Of a stretch of DNA of 64,000 nucleotides, positions 12,320 through 24,700 are shown piece by piece. The stretch is taken from positions 62,001 to 126,000 of the forward strand of contig JACGCM010002893.1 of assembly GCA_014058105.1 (NCBI GenBank), written 5' to 3'. The position numbers and the translations under genes were made by a program. The notes beneath the pieces are model-generated. The model was not told the DNA's origin. It did no database searches and worked only from the letters and a program-made list of their open reading frames with translations. Position 1 is the stretch's first letter; every line of letters begins with the position of its first letter. The DNA is from Kingdonia uniflora (lineage: Eukaryota > Streptophyta > Magnoliopsida > Ranunculales > Circaeasteraceae).

Positions 12320-13135
12320 AAAAACGGTTGAACCTATCAATATTGACGATAAAGAAATCTTCGGTAACCTAGAAGATGTAGAACCTCTTTTAATCGATGT
12401 TATAGCATGTGTCCAAAAGTTGGGTAGTAGTTATAGGGTGGGGTCGAGTAGCGCGGATGTGGCTAGTGTCGACTAATTTAAGGTTGTACCTAGGCATATG
12501 GTTATTTCAGACGAGGAGGGTACCGAGACTGATGTGGATCACGAGCCCCAGGCTAGTGATCGAGAAGGTAGTGGGGGTAGGGAGGAAGATGTTGAGGAGG
12601 GTGAGGAGGCTTGTTATGGAGAGGGTCCATAAATAAAAGAAATACTGAGTTTCAAGAAGAAGTATAGTATTCCTCAAGATATAAGGTTAGAGGAATATCA
12701 GTATGATATGACTGATCAGGAAATTCCTTTGGGTAGAATTCTTGTTCATCGAGAAAAAATTAAAAAGGGTTTAAAGTTTCCGCTTTGAGCTGATCAAAAG
12801 AAGTTGCTGAATTTCTTCGATGTTGTACCTGGAAAGTGCAACCCAAATGTGTATGACCTCTTTCGTGTATGTGGGGTGATAAATGGTCGGCTAAAGTCAA
12901 AGGGGGAAGAGTTGATCACAGTGGATGATCTATATGTGTACTACACTTAAATAAAACCCTCAGAAGCTAGGATACCGATACTTGGTAAGGTTTCAGAAGA
13001 AATCGCTGTTCTATGACATGGTGTCAACAGGAGGGCGGTATAGCGATGAACGTCTTCTCATTTATGAGAATTATGAGTTCGACAAGAAAGACCCAGGGAG
13101 CCCTTGAAAAGAAAGACTTTTTATTTAGGTTTGTG
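12320..13135 (+). pseudogene. Antisense ORF with Transposase_28-like domain, copy B
   Basis: Interrupted counterpart of the open frame of copy C at 34774-35439. An acidic stretch ([17 protein letters not shown]) precedes KKYSIPQDIRLEEYQYDM and then [26 protein letters not shown]. The last motif resembles the 'putative gypsy type transposon' domain (Pfam Transposase_28) by pattern only. Several stops (near 12633, 12787 and 12950) break it. Confidence 0.6.
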
Positions 13136-13395
13136 GTTAGGTTAGGTAAATATCGATGTTTTGGATTTTTTATTGTCAAAATTGGTGTGTAACTGGTATT
13201 TTTTGTTTATACAGCTTTGAAGAAGATTGATAGGAACTCAGAAGTATAAGAGCAGTTGTACAATATCAGGAGGGGGTTCTACAGTAGGATCAACAATCTT
13301 GTCATCAACTAAAAGAAAGGGGGTATTTTATTTCAATAGGCAGGCTTAAAGAGGTCGAGGGTTAAAGGGCATAAGTTCCTGTAATCGACGGAAAG

Positions 13396-14595
13396 ATGTT
13401 CGTGAGGAACAAAAGGGCAACAAAGTTAAGCTTGTCTTTAGAAAATCCTTCGCTAGCTGGGTATACGACAGACTCTGAAATGACGGAGAGAGATTCGATG
13501 TTTACAGAAACTTTGGGGAAGGGGAAGAAGAAAAGGGCAGCTAATCAAGTTGTTGCTCCTTTGATACCCCCGAAGAGGATATCTCAAAGGTTTACCATCG
13601 AGGAAGGGGCGAAAGTCAAGACACCAATTGTTGTGCCTGACGAGCGACCTCCACTAGCTTCGATGAGCATGTTACCGAAGAAGAAGGCGTCATCAAAATC
13701 GTCGAAGAAGAAATACGTCGAGGAATATGAGATTGAGGTCCAAAGGACCATGAACGCATATGTGTCTGGGGCAGCTGTGTTGGAGGCAGAAGTTGACGAC
13801 TGTCTGATTGGGGCAGAAAATTTGATAACTTTTCTTAGCGAGGGCCACCGAAACATGTCGAAGGTAAGAAATTATTCTACTTTGATTCGTTTAAGGAATC
13901 TGGTACCTCATTTGAATACTCATATTATAAATATAATGCATAATAAGAAGTTGTTGACTGAGGCCAAAGGTCGTATTGTTGGTGGTGGCACTTTAGCAAA
14001 TTAGCTGATTGCATACAAGAATATCGAGAAAGATTTGGCGAAGGAGAAAGAAGATCTGAACGAGAGAAAGAAGATGCTGAATACGAAGTTAAATAAGTAC
14101 AAGATGGATGCCAGGAAGGAGAAGGAAGTTGCCCTTCGTAATGCAAAGAAAACTTGGGACAAGTAGGTCGAGGAGATGAGAGCTTACCTGGCAAAGGATA
14201 AAGAGGAGGTTTTGGACTTGTTAAGATAAAACTTTGAGAAGGATATGCGGGAGCAGGTAAACGATGCTCGAAGGTCGATGGAGGTGGAGCATGGGAAAAT
14301 TTTGGAGGAGGTATGGGCTGAACTTATGTAAGATAGTTTAAAAGCTTGTAAGAAGGTGAAGGCCAATTGCGTAGGGCAGTTTGAGGTGATGGAGCAGAGG
14401 AAAGATTATTACAAAGAATTGGTCATTACTGGGAATTTAGTTTTTGATGATTCAGATTTGAAAGATGAAGTTCCTGAAACTCAAGAAGTTCTTAGTGGGA
14501 TAGAAGTTATCGAGGATCTTGTGATGGTGATTTCTGAAGGTTTACGTCCTGAGGAAATATTAGATGAGCTCACTCCAGGCGATTCGTGAAGGTTG
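13396..14595 (+). pseudogene. Antisense coiled-coil ORF, copy B
   Basis: An uninterrupted 202-codon frame (13396-14004) starts MFVRNKRATK. It continues past stops through a lysine/glutamate-rich, likely coiled-coil stretch to about 14590. Copy C encodes the same protein at 34530-33787: MYAKNKRAADASLPL..., then a VEVLKKEMGECMMGIDYLETFF-like helix matching VLEAEVDDCLIGAENLITFL here. Repeated occurrence in the same antisense position argues for a real element-encoded protein. Function unknown. Confidence 0.65.
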
Positions 14596-15050
14596 ACGAT
14601 GTGGTATCTCCCCCTACAGAGTAAATTATTTGTGTAACAAGTTTGTGTTTATGATGAATGGTGTAAAAATGGTCGATGGGACCTAAAAAATATTTAACTA
14701 AGTTTCTTAAATGTTGATGTCTTTGTTTGTCAAAGATTTGTATGAAAGTATTTGATGCATAATTTTCGTTAAATTTATGATAAGTGTTGATATTCGATAA
14801 GATCGATATTTATGAAATGTGATTGTAGATAGTAGTGGAGTATTACTGTGATGCAAGAATTTGTGATGAGTGAAAGATGTCCATGTAATGGCAAGAATTG
14901 GGAATGATTACCAGATGCGAATCCTTAATGGGGTATCTGGGTTTGGATTGAAAAGAAAAAAGCATGACATGTTTTGTTCGATAAGTAATGAATGCAAACA
15001 TGATTATCCTATAGTTGGATAGTATTTGCCGAAGAATTGAATGTTAGTTT
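14596..15050. other. Spacer between antisense ORF and tandem array, copy B
   Basis: No coding signal seen. Word-level similarity to 166-536 of copy A. Confidence 0.45.
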
Positions 15051-15390
15051 TGACGCATACTTATCAAGTATGGATCGAGACTAAGTAAGAATAGTAAAGA
15101 TAATTGTAAAGATAGTAAAGATGATTGTTAGTTTGGATGCATACTGATAAAGTAAGGGTCGAGACTAAATAAAGATAGTAAATATGATTATAAAGATAGT
15201 AAAGATGATTGTTAGTTTGGATGCATACTGATAAAATATGGATCGAGACTAAGTAAAGATAGTAAAGATGATTGTAAAGATAGTAAAGATGATTGTTAGT
15301 TTGGATGCATATTGATAAAGTATGGATCGAGACTAAGTAAAGAGAGTAAAGATGATTGTAAAGATGAAATCAAAAGTAAAGATAGTTGTA
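15051..15390. repeat. About 84-bp tandem repeat, 4 copies (copy B)
   Basis: GGATCGAGACTAAGTAAAGA or a near variant recurs at 15072, 15157, 15240 and 15324 (spacings 85, 83, 84). Each unit contains an inner doubling of about 21 bp (GATAGTAAAGATGATTGTAA), so the unit equals the 63-bp unit of copy A plus one 21-bp step. Confidence 0.9.
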
Positions 15391-15418
15391 TTGGAGTCGT
15401 CGAAAGTTGTTACAGTTG

Positions 15419-16780
15419 TCATCTGTAAAATATTTTTAGTTGGGATGTATTCCACGGAAATTTGAGCCTTATTTCGTCTTCAGTCATTAACCAGTAAGTC
15501 CCACTATCAGTTTTGTCACTGATAATATATGGTCCTTCCCAGTTTTCTAACAATTTGCCAAAATTCTTAGGTCGAGTACTATCCTGAATTCGCCGAAGGA
15601 CAAAGTCGCCAATGCTAAATTTTTTGCTTTCAAACCTTTTTGTTGTAAGCTTTCTTGAGTGTGTCATGGTACTGTCCCAAGTTTGTAATGGCCTTGTCTC
15701 AGGTTTCTTCGATCCAGTTGAGGTCGCATAGGAGACCAAGCTCATTGCCCTCATTTGTAATTTTTCTTTGACCACTCGGTTGATCGAGGTCTGAAGGTAT
15801 GACAGCTACAGTGCCGAAGGCCATAAATAGAGTACAACTTGTGGATGTTCGAGGAGTTGTCCTGTATGCCCATAGAACACTTAGTAATTCATCGACCCAT
15901 CTGCCTTTCTTCTCGTCGAGGCATTTGCGTAGCTCTGATTTAATATTTTTGTTGATGGTTTCAGCTTGTCCGTTACCCTGTGGGTAGTATGGTATCAAAG
16001 TAGATAGTTAAATTTTGTATCTGTGGAGGAAATTAAGAACTTTGCTGATGATGAATTGTTTACCGTTATCGGATCGCATTATGTGTGGGCAGCCAAATCT
16101 AGTTATGATGTGCTCCTAAAGAAAATTAATGACTTTATTTTGTCAGTGTGAGAGAGAGGAACTGCTTCGACCCATTTGGTAAAGTAGTCTATAGCCACAA
16201 GAACACATTTGTGATTTCCTATTATTAGGTGGAAAGGTTAAATGATATCGATCCCCCATCTTTTGAATGGCCATAGGACATTGCTTACGTGCAAGTCGAG
16301 TACTGGGTTTTTGATATCTTGAGCATGAATTTGGCATTTGTAACATCTGTGAACAAATTCTTTGAAGTCTTGTCACATCATTAGCCAGTATAACCCTTAA
16401 GTGAATGCTCATTGAGACAAAGATCGTCCTGAAATGTGGGCTGCACAGATCCCTTCGTGAAGTTCTTTAATTTTGGTTTGAGCCTATTTTTTAGAGATAC
16501 ATTCAATAAGAGGTCCACCACCTGTAATGCGATATAGGATTTTATCCTAAAAAATGAATCTGGGGAATCTGGCCAAGAGAGATCGGGCCTCTTCATCGTT
16601 ACTTGGGAGGATGTTGGAATTGTGGTATGCATAAAAATGTCTTCTCCAATTGTCTTCATCTTCATCTTCAATAACATTGATTTGCATCGAATAGCTTATA
16701 TCGATACTGGAGTGCTCGAAAATCTCGATATCCAATACTCTATTTTCACTGCCATCGAACATTGTGGTAATGTATGCCAA
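15419..16780 (-). pseudogene. Integrase region of copy B
   Basis: Fragments of integrase. A C-terminal domain with FSIGDFVLRRIQDSTRPKN and NWEGPYIISDK (15419-15620). The core with YPQGNGQAETINKN (about 15950-15998), VLWAYRTTPRTST and SDLDQPS. A decayed zinc-binding part lies upstream (16143-16500). Frame changes near 15700, 16000 and 16400 inactivate it. Confidence 0.85.
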
Positions 16781-16784
16781 TGCG

Positions 16785-17837
16785 TCAGCGTGATGATTTT
16801 TCGGCTCGAGGGAGGTAAGAGATTGTTATTGACTTGAATTTGCTCATTTTTCCAACTAAGGCTGCATAATCAACCATTTTGCATGATGTCTTGAATGTTT
16901 TGGTGTAATGATTGACGACGAGTAGGAAACTGACATATACAGTTATTTCTTCCTCGTCAAGTGTTATAGCAAGATCTAGTCTATAAAGGATATCTTCATA
17001 TTCTGTTTCATTGTTGGTAGCATAGAATTTGAGTTTAATAGCTTTATCAATGCGATGATTGGATAGTGTAACGAAAACGATGTCAATTCCTGATCTTCGC
17101 GGTCTAGCAGATCTATCTGTGAAGAGTTTCAATCCCGTACTCTGTAACCAGACATCTAGCTCTGCAATTTAGTCATCAACCAATACTTCTTTGAGTCCTT
17201 CGCAATCACGGTCTTCGACAAGAAAATCTGCCAAGAAATCAACTATTGTTTGTCCTTTGATTAATATTTGAGGCTCGAAAGAGATGCCATATTCGTCGAG
17301 GAAGACGGAGCATTGCTGAACTCTTCGAGATTTTACTTTTTTAGAGAGTACAAGTTTGAGAGGATATTTAGTAATGACATTGATGGGATGAGCTTGAAAA
17401 TAAGGTCAAAGTTTCTGAGAGCTGTAGACCAAAGTGAGTAGCTATTTTTTGGTTGTTGTATATCTTTTTTTAACAGGCACGAGAGTCTTGCTGATGAAGT
17501 AGATTAGTTTTTCTACACCTTCGTCTTCCCGAATAAGGGCAGAGCTAATGGAATCATCAGTTATGAATAAGTAGATTGTCAGTATTTTGCCATCAACTGG
17601 AGTACTCATTATTGGGGGACGCCCCAAGTATCGTTTAAGATCTTGGAAAGCCAATTCACAGTCAGGAGTCCAAACGATTTCCTTGGGATGTTTTTTGGAT
17701 AGTGGAGTTGAATTTCTACGAAGGTGGTAAAGAAGTTTGCATCGATCAGATGATTTAGAGATGAACCAGTGAAGAGCAACAATCTTGCCAATAAATTTTT
17801 GTACATCTTTTTTTATTTGAGGAGATGGCATTGCCAT
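16785..17837 (-). pseudogene. Two RNase H regions of copy B
   Basis: 17442-17837 is the Ty3-type RNase H with FIGKIVALHWFISKSSDRCKLLY before it, WTPDCELAFQDLKRYL, and LIYFISKTLVP. 16785-17132 is the second, RVT_3-like RNase H: KLFTDRSARPRRSGIDIVFV, FYATNNETEYEDILYRLDLAI and VYVSFLLVVNHYTKTF. Two RNase H domains in tandem are a reported Tat-lineage trait. Frames are broken. Confidence 0.78.
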
Positions 17838-17978
17838 GAGTGCCTTGGTTTATGCAGGATAGATTTCGATTCCCCTCTTACTAACTAGGTGTCCTAGAAA
17901 TTTACCAGATATGACACCGAATTGGCATTTTTCTAGGTTGAGTTTCATCTGGCAGGTACGAAGGATATCGAAGATAGT

Positions 17979-18470
17979 TTAGAGGTTGTTGCAGTGATCT
18001 TTACGCTTTAAGATTTTGCAGATCATATCGTTGATGTATACCTCCATCATTTTGCCTAAATGATCTTTGAACATTTTTGTGACAAGTCGTTGGTAAATGG
18101 CTCCTGCATTCTTCAACCCAAAAGGCATTACAGTGTAACAGTAAAGACCTATTTTTGTGACAAAAATTATCTTTTCCTGATCTTCTTCAGCGATAGGAAC
18201 CTGATTGTAACCAGAAGCTACATCCATCATTGAGTGAAGGTCATGTCCTGCGACATAGTCGAGGAGTTGTGGGATCGGCGGGAGAGGAAAGTTATCTTTT
18301 GGGGTAAACTTGTTGGGTTCTGTGAAATCAACGCAAACTCTGATTTTCCCATTTTTCTTTGGGACCACTATTATGTTAGAAACCCATTTTGGATGCTTTG
18401 TTTCCTTAATAAATCCTACACGAAGGAGTTTATCAATTTCCTCATTAACGGCTTTGTGAAAGGGAGGAGC
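17979..18470 (-). pseudogene. Reverse transcriptase region of copy B
   Basis: RT palm blocks: VPKKNGKIRVCVDFTEPN, MMDVASGYNQVPIAEEDQEK (catalytic Asp), YCYTVMPFGLKNAGAIYQRLV, and the YxDD box in the form YINDM near 18040, where the first Asp of the pair is replaced by Asn. With this change and frame breaks it is inactive. Confidence 0.88.
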
Positions 18471-18738
18471 TAGGTTTGACGTTTTTGTACAACTGCTTTG
18501 CTGTCTGGAAGGAGGTTGAGCTTATTACATGCGATCGAAGGATTAATGTCGGGCATCTCTTGGAAAGACCATGCAAAATGTCGACATTTTTCTTCAGGAG
18601 CTGGATCATGGTTTCTTTCCCAACGGATAACAGCTTGGAGCCAATGAAGGTGTCACTCTCGGGTCCATCCAGTTCAATAAAATCTACTACCTCAGTATTA
18701 TGGTGCCCAAATGTCGGGGGTGTTTCCTGCTGTAGTTG

Positions 18739-19356
18739 TTATGCCTTGAGAAGTTTCTCTTTGTGAGAGTTGGTTGTGGTATTCTCAAATATACGTACAG
18801 CTGCTTGGGTACCTTTGATTTTATAAACTCGATGATTTATTGTAAACCTCAATGCCAAATGATATGTGGATGGTACTACTTTGATCGAATGTAGCCAACT
18901 CTGCCCTAAAATTCCCAAATATTTGGATTCAGCATCGATGACCACGAATTTAACAAAAGTGGCTTTAGATCCTGCCTGTACTGGCAGGGTAATTTCTTCT
19001 GTGGCCGATTCTTTTAAACCATTGAAACCTGTGATGGTGGTTGTCGAAGTTTTTACTGAATCTTTGAGTCCTAGAATGTTAATTGCACGCCTTAACAAAA
19101 CAACTGTAGCGCTTCCTGTATCGACGAGAAGTGTGTGCAGGTAATCTTGTCCTACTTTGAGCATAATGACTAGAGGGTCATCGTGAGGGTACTTGACATG
19201 ACTGGTATCACAGTCCTCGAAGGTAATATGGTACGGATGTTTTGATTTGCTCAAGCTGAGGAGAAGTTTTGCTGATTTGTCTGAGGAAGTCATTTTGCAA
19301 CAAGATGTAATTTGGTCATCTTGTTTTCTTTTCTTTCCTTTCTCAAATTCAATCAT
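18739..19356 (-). pseudogene. Protease region of copy B
   Basis: 205-codon open stretch holding CDTSHVKYPHDDPLVIML, the VDTGSA active site near 19110-19130, and a YLGILGQSWLHSIKVVPS strand. This is the longest open piece of the sense polyprotein in copy B. Reading continues with a stop into the RT part. Confidence 0.85.
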
Positions 19357-19425
19357 GTAAAGATGGCGAGCTTGCCCTTGGCCTTGCTCTTGATCAACGT
19401 CTTTTTTTTTATCTTCGAGGAACTT

Positions 19426-20760
19426 TTAAATGTCGACTACATAATTATGAAGTCGTCCAGCTAATAGAATGCGATGAAAAAATTGAATGAGAGAGTAGCA
19501 GTTGTCAATTTCGTTACTATACATGTTGTGATACTGACATAAAGGCTTGTTAGGGATATCAAGAATTGTTTGTGTTGCCCGATAGAACTCATCTCCCTTT
19601 ATCATTGGTAAGATAGTAAAGAGAGTTATTATCATTGGAGGTAAAACTGGGACGGGTCTATCTGGCCTTCTGTCCCTTCTTCTAGTATTGTCGGTGTTTC
19701 TTCCACATTGCTTGAGTGCTTCGGTGGTGGTTGATTTTTGGGGTGGAGATGAAAATGTTTCATAAGAATGGATGACAAAGGAACTTTTCATCTTATTCTT
19801 CTCGTATCGTTCTAATTCGATGTAGTTATTAACAACATCGATCATATTCTCACCGTTTGGGGTTTGTTCAAGGTAAGCTCTTCTTAAACTTTAGAGCTGA
19901 TATGCAGGGCTGAGGTGAATGCTGGAACGACAATTTTGGGATTTGAGTTCCCAATTTCTCGTATTTCCTATAAGAAATGCTTGTAAAAGCTTGCCAAGGT
20001 TTTTTTTGCGCCTTGCTCGAAGAAGAACAAAGATTCTACAGTTATCTCGCACTCCTTAGCATAAGCATAATTTGACTTGAAGAGACGCTGAAACTGGCTG
20101 AATGTGGTGATAGAGCCTTCGGGGATAGTATGAAACCATCTGAGTAGTTCTTCTTTCAGGCTCATGTTGAATAATCTGCATAACATGTGGTAGAGTTTGG
20201 AGTACAATTCAAATGCGGCTTTGAAGTGCTGGACGTGAGTGAGAGGGTCAGTAAGGTCTGCATATTGAATAAATTTTAGTACGTGGAAATTATTTGGAAT
20301 GCGCATAACTTTGAGATGTAGAGAGATGAGATTCGCTTCGATTCTATCGATAGTAGACCTTCGACCTAGGATGTCAACTTTTATGGCTTGGATCTTATTG
20401 TTTAGGTCGTCCAAGGTGATAAATTATGGCGGAGGAATTGGTAAGGCTGCAACCTATGAATCAAAGTTTCCCTGTCCTTTAGGTCCCAATCAGTCTCTGA
20501 TTGGTCATCTTTCCAGTAGTGATGGAGTCTGATGATGCATGCGTCGACTTCCTTGGGTTGTCGATGCTGAGGATGTAAGTCTAAAATGTCGAGAAACCTT
20601 ATCTGGATTTCTGGATCTGGATCGAGAAGTTTGTACTCGTTCTTCTCTTGGATGGTTCTCTCTTTGGGTTGCCCTAGAGCGATGATCACTTCGGACCTGA
20701 GGAGGCAATGTTTGTCGGCCAGTAAGCTGATCCTGAGTTCTTTGTAAATTCTCCATTTCT
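19426..20760 (-). pseudogene. gag region of copy B
   Basis: Gag pieces: 19968-20414 has the Retrotrans_gag-like core (FIQYADLTDPLTHVQHFKAA, LCRLFNMSLKEELLRWFHTI). 19426-19845 has the arginine-rich linker and a QYHNMYSNEIDNCYSL zinc-knuckle-like segment. 20402-20756 is the basic N-terminal part. Interrupted by frameshifts. Confidence 0.8.
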
Positions 20761-21031
20761 TTCTGATGTGTCTGACTCTGTTGGTCTAAGGCCTTTCTCC
20801 TTTCATCTCTTTCGACTTGAAGAGCTTAGGCGTGAATGCGTTAATATTCTAACCTCTTGACTTGGTCAAATTCCATTTGTTTATGTAGTTCGATCACCAT
20901 ACTATGTAGATCAACTATTTCTAGTATCGAGTTGATCTCATGGTTCCTCAGCATACTAGAATGGCTTCGGAGATTCATGTTTGTCATCGGATGGTTTTTA
21001 GATCAGAGGAGGTAAAGAAAAGTGTAGTATT

Positions 21032-21048
21032 TCCCACAGGCGACCCCA
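21032..21048 (-). other. Primer-binding site, copy B
   Basis: On the minus strand TGGGGTCGCCTGTGGGA, two bases inside the LTR. Same position as in A and C, with two or three substitutions. Confidence 0.7.
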
Positions 21049-21050
21049 AT

Positions 21051-21511
21051 TGTAATGGTGTGTTTTCTTGGATGATAATCTTCGCCAATACTTTTAGTAA
21101 GGATGGTGCAATAATAAGCTTAAACGAATAAAATCTTACGTGGAAACTCAATAAAGGCTGAGAAAAACTACAACCTCGAGGAGGATTTTGATGTAAAATC
21201 CAATAGTTTACTAGTTATTACAATTTGTTGGGTGATAGTATAATAAGGAAGAATGAATAGTCAAGTTACGGATCTGAATAATCTATTTTATGCCTATATT
21301 TATAGTAGATACATGCAGTTTACAAAAAGAAATATAGTTTCTTATTTCGAGGGAGTGGGCGAACTTCGCAGATCTGTAACAGCTCTTTCTTGACCAAGTA
21401 CAATGGCTACTCAGTAGGTCGGGGACTTGTGGCATCTTCTCAAATGCTGGGCTATCTTCGACTATGTTACGCTGGCTTATCCTTGTCGAATCTGGAAAAT
21501 ATGCTACTACA
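21051..21511 (-). repeat. 5' LTR of copy B
   Basis: 461 bp, ends TGTAATGG and GCTACTACA. Contains TATA-like 'tatatttatag' near 21294-21304. Paired with 9055-9516. Confidence 0.92.
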
Positions 21512-21734
21512 CCATCACGTAAGAACACAATGAGACAATGTCCTAAAAGGTACAATAGTGTGACAAAGACTATAAGAGGAAGAAAGAGGTCAACATCACA
21601 AATGAAGAATGCATCAAATGGTTAGTACTAATTTGCAAATTATTTTAAATAAATTTCAAAATGTCTTATTATTATTTACTTTTCTATGTCTTGCACATAT
21701 AATAAAACAAGTGGTAATCAAGTATTGTACCCAG
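21512..21734 (+). pseudogene. FAR1-like gene, resumed exon after copy B, with small intron
   Basis: From the TSD the frame continues Pro-Ser-Arg-Lys-Asn-Thr-Met-Arg-Gln-Cys-Pro-Lys-Arg, then a basic stretch (KTIRGRKRSTSQMKNASN) typical of FAR1 C-termini. An intron donor (AATG|GTTAGT) is plausible near 21629 and an acceptor just before TATTGTACCCAG at about 21723. The LINE target site falls at the start of the next exon. Removing copy B and one CCATY copy restores ...VREPSRKN... in frame. Confidence 0.7.
21720..21734. repeat. Left target-site duplication of the LINE
   Basis: AAGTATTGTACCCAG, repeated exactly at 25744-25758. Confidence 0.95.
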
Positions 21735-24700
21735 CATTTGAGGGGGGGGGGGGGGGGATATGGGTGTTGTGGAAACAAGACTTTGAAGTTGAATGTGTTT
21801 ATAAATCTAATCAAATGTTACATTACAAAATGAACTATAATTCTCATTGGAGTTCTTTTGTTTTTATCGTCTATGCCAAATGTGACATCATTGAAAGACG
21901 ATTACTTTGGGAAACATCAAAACAATATCATTGAATGTGAATTCTCCATGGTGCACTATAGGGGATTTTAATATAGTGTGACACCACTAAGAACGGCTTG
22001 GGGGTAGACGATCCTCGTATTGATCCTTGGTTGACTTCGAAGACATGATTCAGTCAGCCGGCCTTATGGGGCCTTCATTCACTGGATCAAGCTACACATG
22101 GTGTAATAATCATCAAGGTACTTCTCGACAATGGGCATGATTGGATAGAATGTTGGTGAACTCAAGATTCATGATATCCTTTCCTAGACATAAAATCTCA
22201 CATTTAGAGAGAGTATGTTATGACCACTCACCTCTGCTACTTTCGTTCACCAATACTCTTTATCAAAGGCCCCGACCTTTCCAATTTTTGAAAATGTGGG
22301 CATCTCATGTGAGTTTTCCATCCTTGGTTAGTAAAAATTGGCCTAGTGGTGTATTTGGCACCTGTTTATCTTCTTTTTCCTATAAGCTTAAGAAAGTAAA
22401 ATGTGCACTAAAGGATTGGAATACTAATGTGTTTAGAAATGTTACTTAGAATATTCATGCTCTCCAGGATAGAATTGTGCATCTAGATCACTTCCTGCAT
22501 GACGGTTGGGATGAACAGATAGGTACCAAGCTGAGGATTGTACAAAAAGAACATGCGGCCATGTTACATAACGAAGAGGTCTTTTGGAGGGAACAATCCA
22601 TAATTAAGTGGGTTGCGGCAAGTGATGCCAATACAAAATTCTTTTATATTGTAACACAAGTTAGACATAATCTTTTGTAACTGACTTCACTCTTCCTAAT
22701 GGTACTGAGACGGCTGAGGTGGATGTCATACATGATGTTGCGGTGGGTTACTTCAGGGAGGTGCTACAAGCAACTAATACTACTATAGATACAGACTTAC
22801 TTGAGTGTATTTTGAATGTCATTTCTGTAGACGAAGATGTAAGTCTCACACAAATATTAACACTAGAAGAACTATATGATAGTGTGATCAAGATCCCCAG
22901 TGACAGCGCTCCGAGCAGTGATGGTTTTACCTCGGTATTCTTTACTTCATGTTGGGATATTATCAAGGATGATCTACATAGCGTTGCTAAAGAATTCTTC
23001 AATGGTACCCCACTCTCCAGGTGTTATACTTCTTCGCTTCTCACACTACTACCTAAAGTGGGTACCTCAACTTCGTTGGGTGACTACAGACCTATCAGTT
23101 TGTATTCTGTCGTATACAAAATTTTCTTTTCTATTATTACGAACAGACTGAGCAAACTCCTCTACAAATTAATATCTGGCAATCAGGGAGCTTACATTCA
23201 AGGGAAGGACATCAGCGAAACAATAACTTTAACTCAGGAAATGGTTGGGGATTTACATAGAAAGGTACGAGGCACCAATGTTATGATCAAGATTGACATG
23301 GCAAAGGCTTACGATAGGCTGGATTGGAAGTTCTTACGACAAGTCTTGCATAAATTTGGTTTCTCTAGCAGATGTGTTTTACTTATAGCGCAATGTGTTG
23401 AAACTCCATGGTTCTCGGTTGTCTTACAAGGAGTCTTCAAGGGCATCTTTAAATCTTCTCGGGGTTTATGACAAGGAGATCCTCTATCTCCATTGCTCTT
23501 CATAATTGTAGAGGAAGAACTATCCAGAGGATTATCCAAATGTTTTGCGGAAGGCGACATTGGCTTATTCCAAGTATCCAGAGGTTGTTCACCCATTACC
23601 CATCTCTTATATGCGGATGATTTCCACATTTTCTTAAACAGAAGTTGTCGTTCTATCTTAGGGTTGATGCACTTCCTCGGAAGATACAAAAATTTCTTCG
23701 GCCAATTAATCAACAAAGCTAAAAGTGGCTTGTATATGCACCATAATGTTTATGTAGCACGTAAATAGGTAATTTAGAGTGCTTGTGGGTTTCAATAGGG
23801 AAAATTTCCAATAATATAGTTGGGGGCTCCCATAAGCTATGGTCAAGTATTTCTTAGCTCATGAAAATCCAACGACGAATACAAGGGTAGCAAGGAAAGC
23901 TTCTATCACAGGGAGGTAAACTGGTACTACTTACTCATGTCCTCAACTCGATGCCTATACATCTCCTATAATGCATTTTAGTTCCAAATGGGGTAATACT
24001 CAAGATTGAGTCGATGTTCACAAACTTTTTTGGGGGCAGTTTTCACGGGCAAAACAAACGTCATTGGGTTGCATGGGATGCAATATGTCGACCAAAACTC
24101 GAAGGTGGATTGGGTCTCCAGCGACTCACGGATATCAAGGTGAGTCTCTTGCTCAAGAAGTACTAAAATTTTTGGCATAGCAACTCGACATGGGCAGGAT
24201 TCTTCAAAAAGAAGTACACCATTAAAGGAGAAACATTGAGTTTGCGCAGAGGAGAATCAGTTCTTTGGAAACATATAAGAGGGCTCTTACCAACTATGGA
24301 TGCTAACAAGACGTAGTGTCTCGGCAAAGGTAACAAAAGGTTTTGGTTTGATGGTTAGACCGGAGATGGCAGTTTAATGGATACATTGGATATCGCCTAC
24401 ACGCAAGATATAATGGTGAACGAAGTTGCTGTGAACAATAACGATTGAAAATAGGAGTTGCTAGAGCATGAAATACCAACTGAACTGAAGCATACACTCT
24501 CCCATAAATTCTTCATCACCGGCGATGACGACACTCCAATTTGGGGTCCGTCCAACAACGGGGAGTTCACGATTAAATCTGCTGGGATTTTTAACGCAAC
24601 GAGGAGGACAATTTAAGTAGAATGCAATGGATATGGCATCCAACCATACCAATAAAAACTCAGATCTTCAGTTGGAAAGCTCATCTAAATGTTGTCCCTG

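Larger units (their letters stand above)
9055..21511 (-). mobile_element. Ty3/gypsy Tat-like LTR retrotransposon, copy B (complete ends, decayed)
   Basis: 12,457 bp, read right to left. 5' LTR 21051-21511, primer site, gag, protease, RT, two RNase H parts, integrase, 84-bp tandem array, antisense-ORF block, 3' LTR 9055-9516. It is inserted inside the coding frame of the FAR1-like gene. The LTRs differ by roughly 45 positions in 460 by eye, many of them C/T or G/A, so the insertion is old and looks to have been methylated. Coding frames are broken in many places. Confidence 0.93.

Noticed and set aside
21609..21934. Glycine-rich small proteins over the G run
   Set aside because: The glycines come only from the 16-G tract; the frame crosses the LINE junction.
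22748..23002. Minus-strand ORF over the LINE RT
   Set aside because: Shadow frame of the reverse transcriptase on the other strand.
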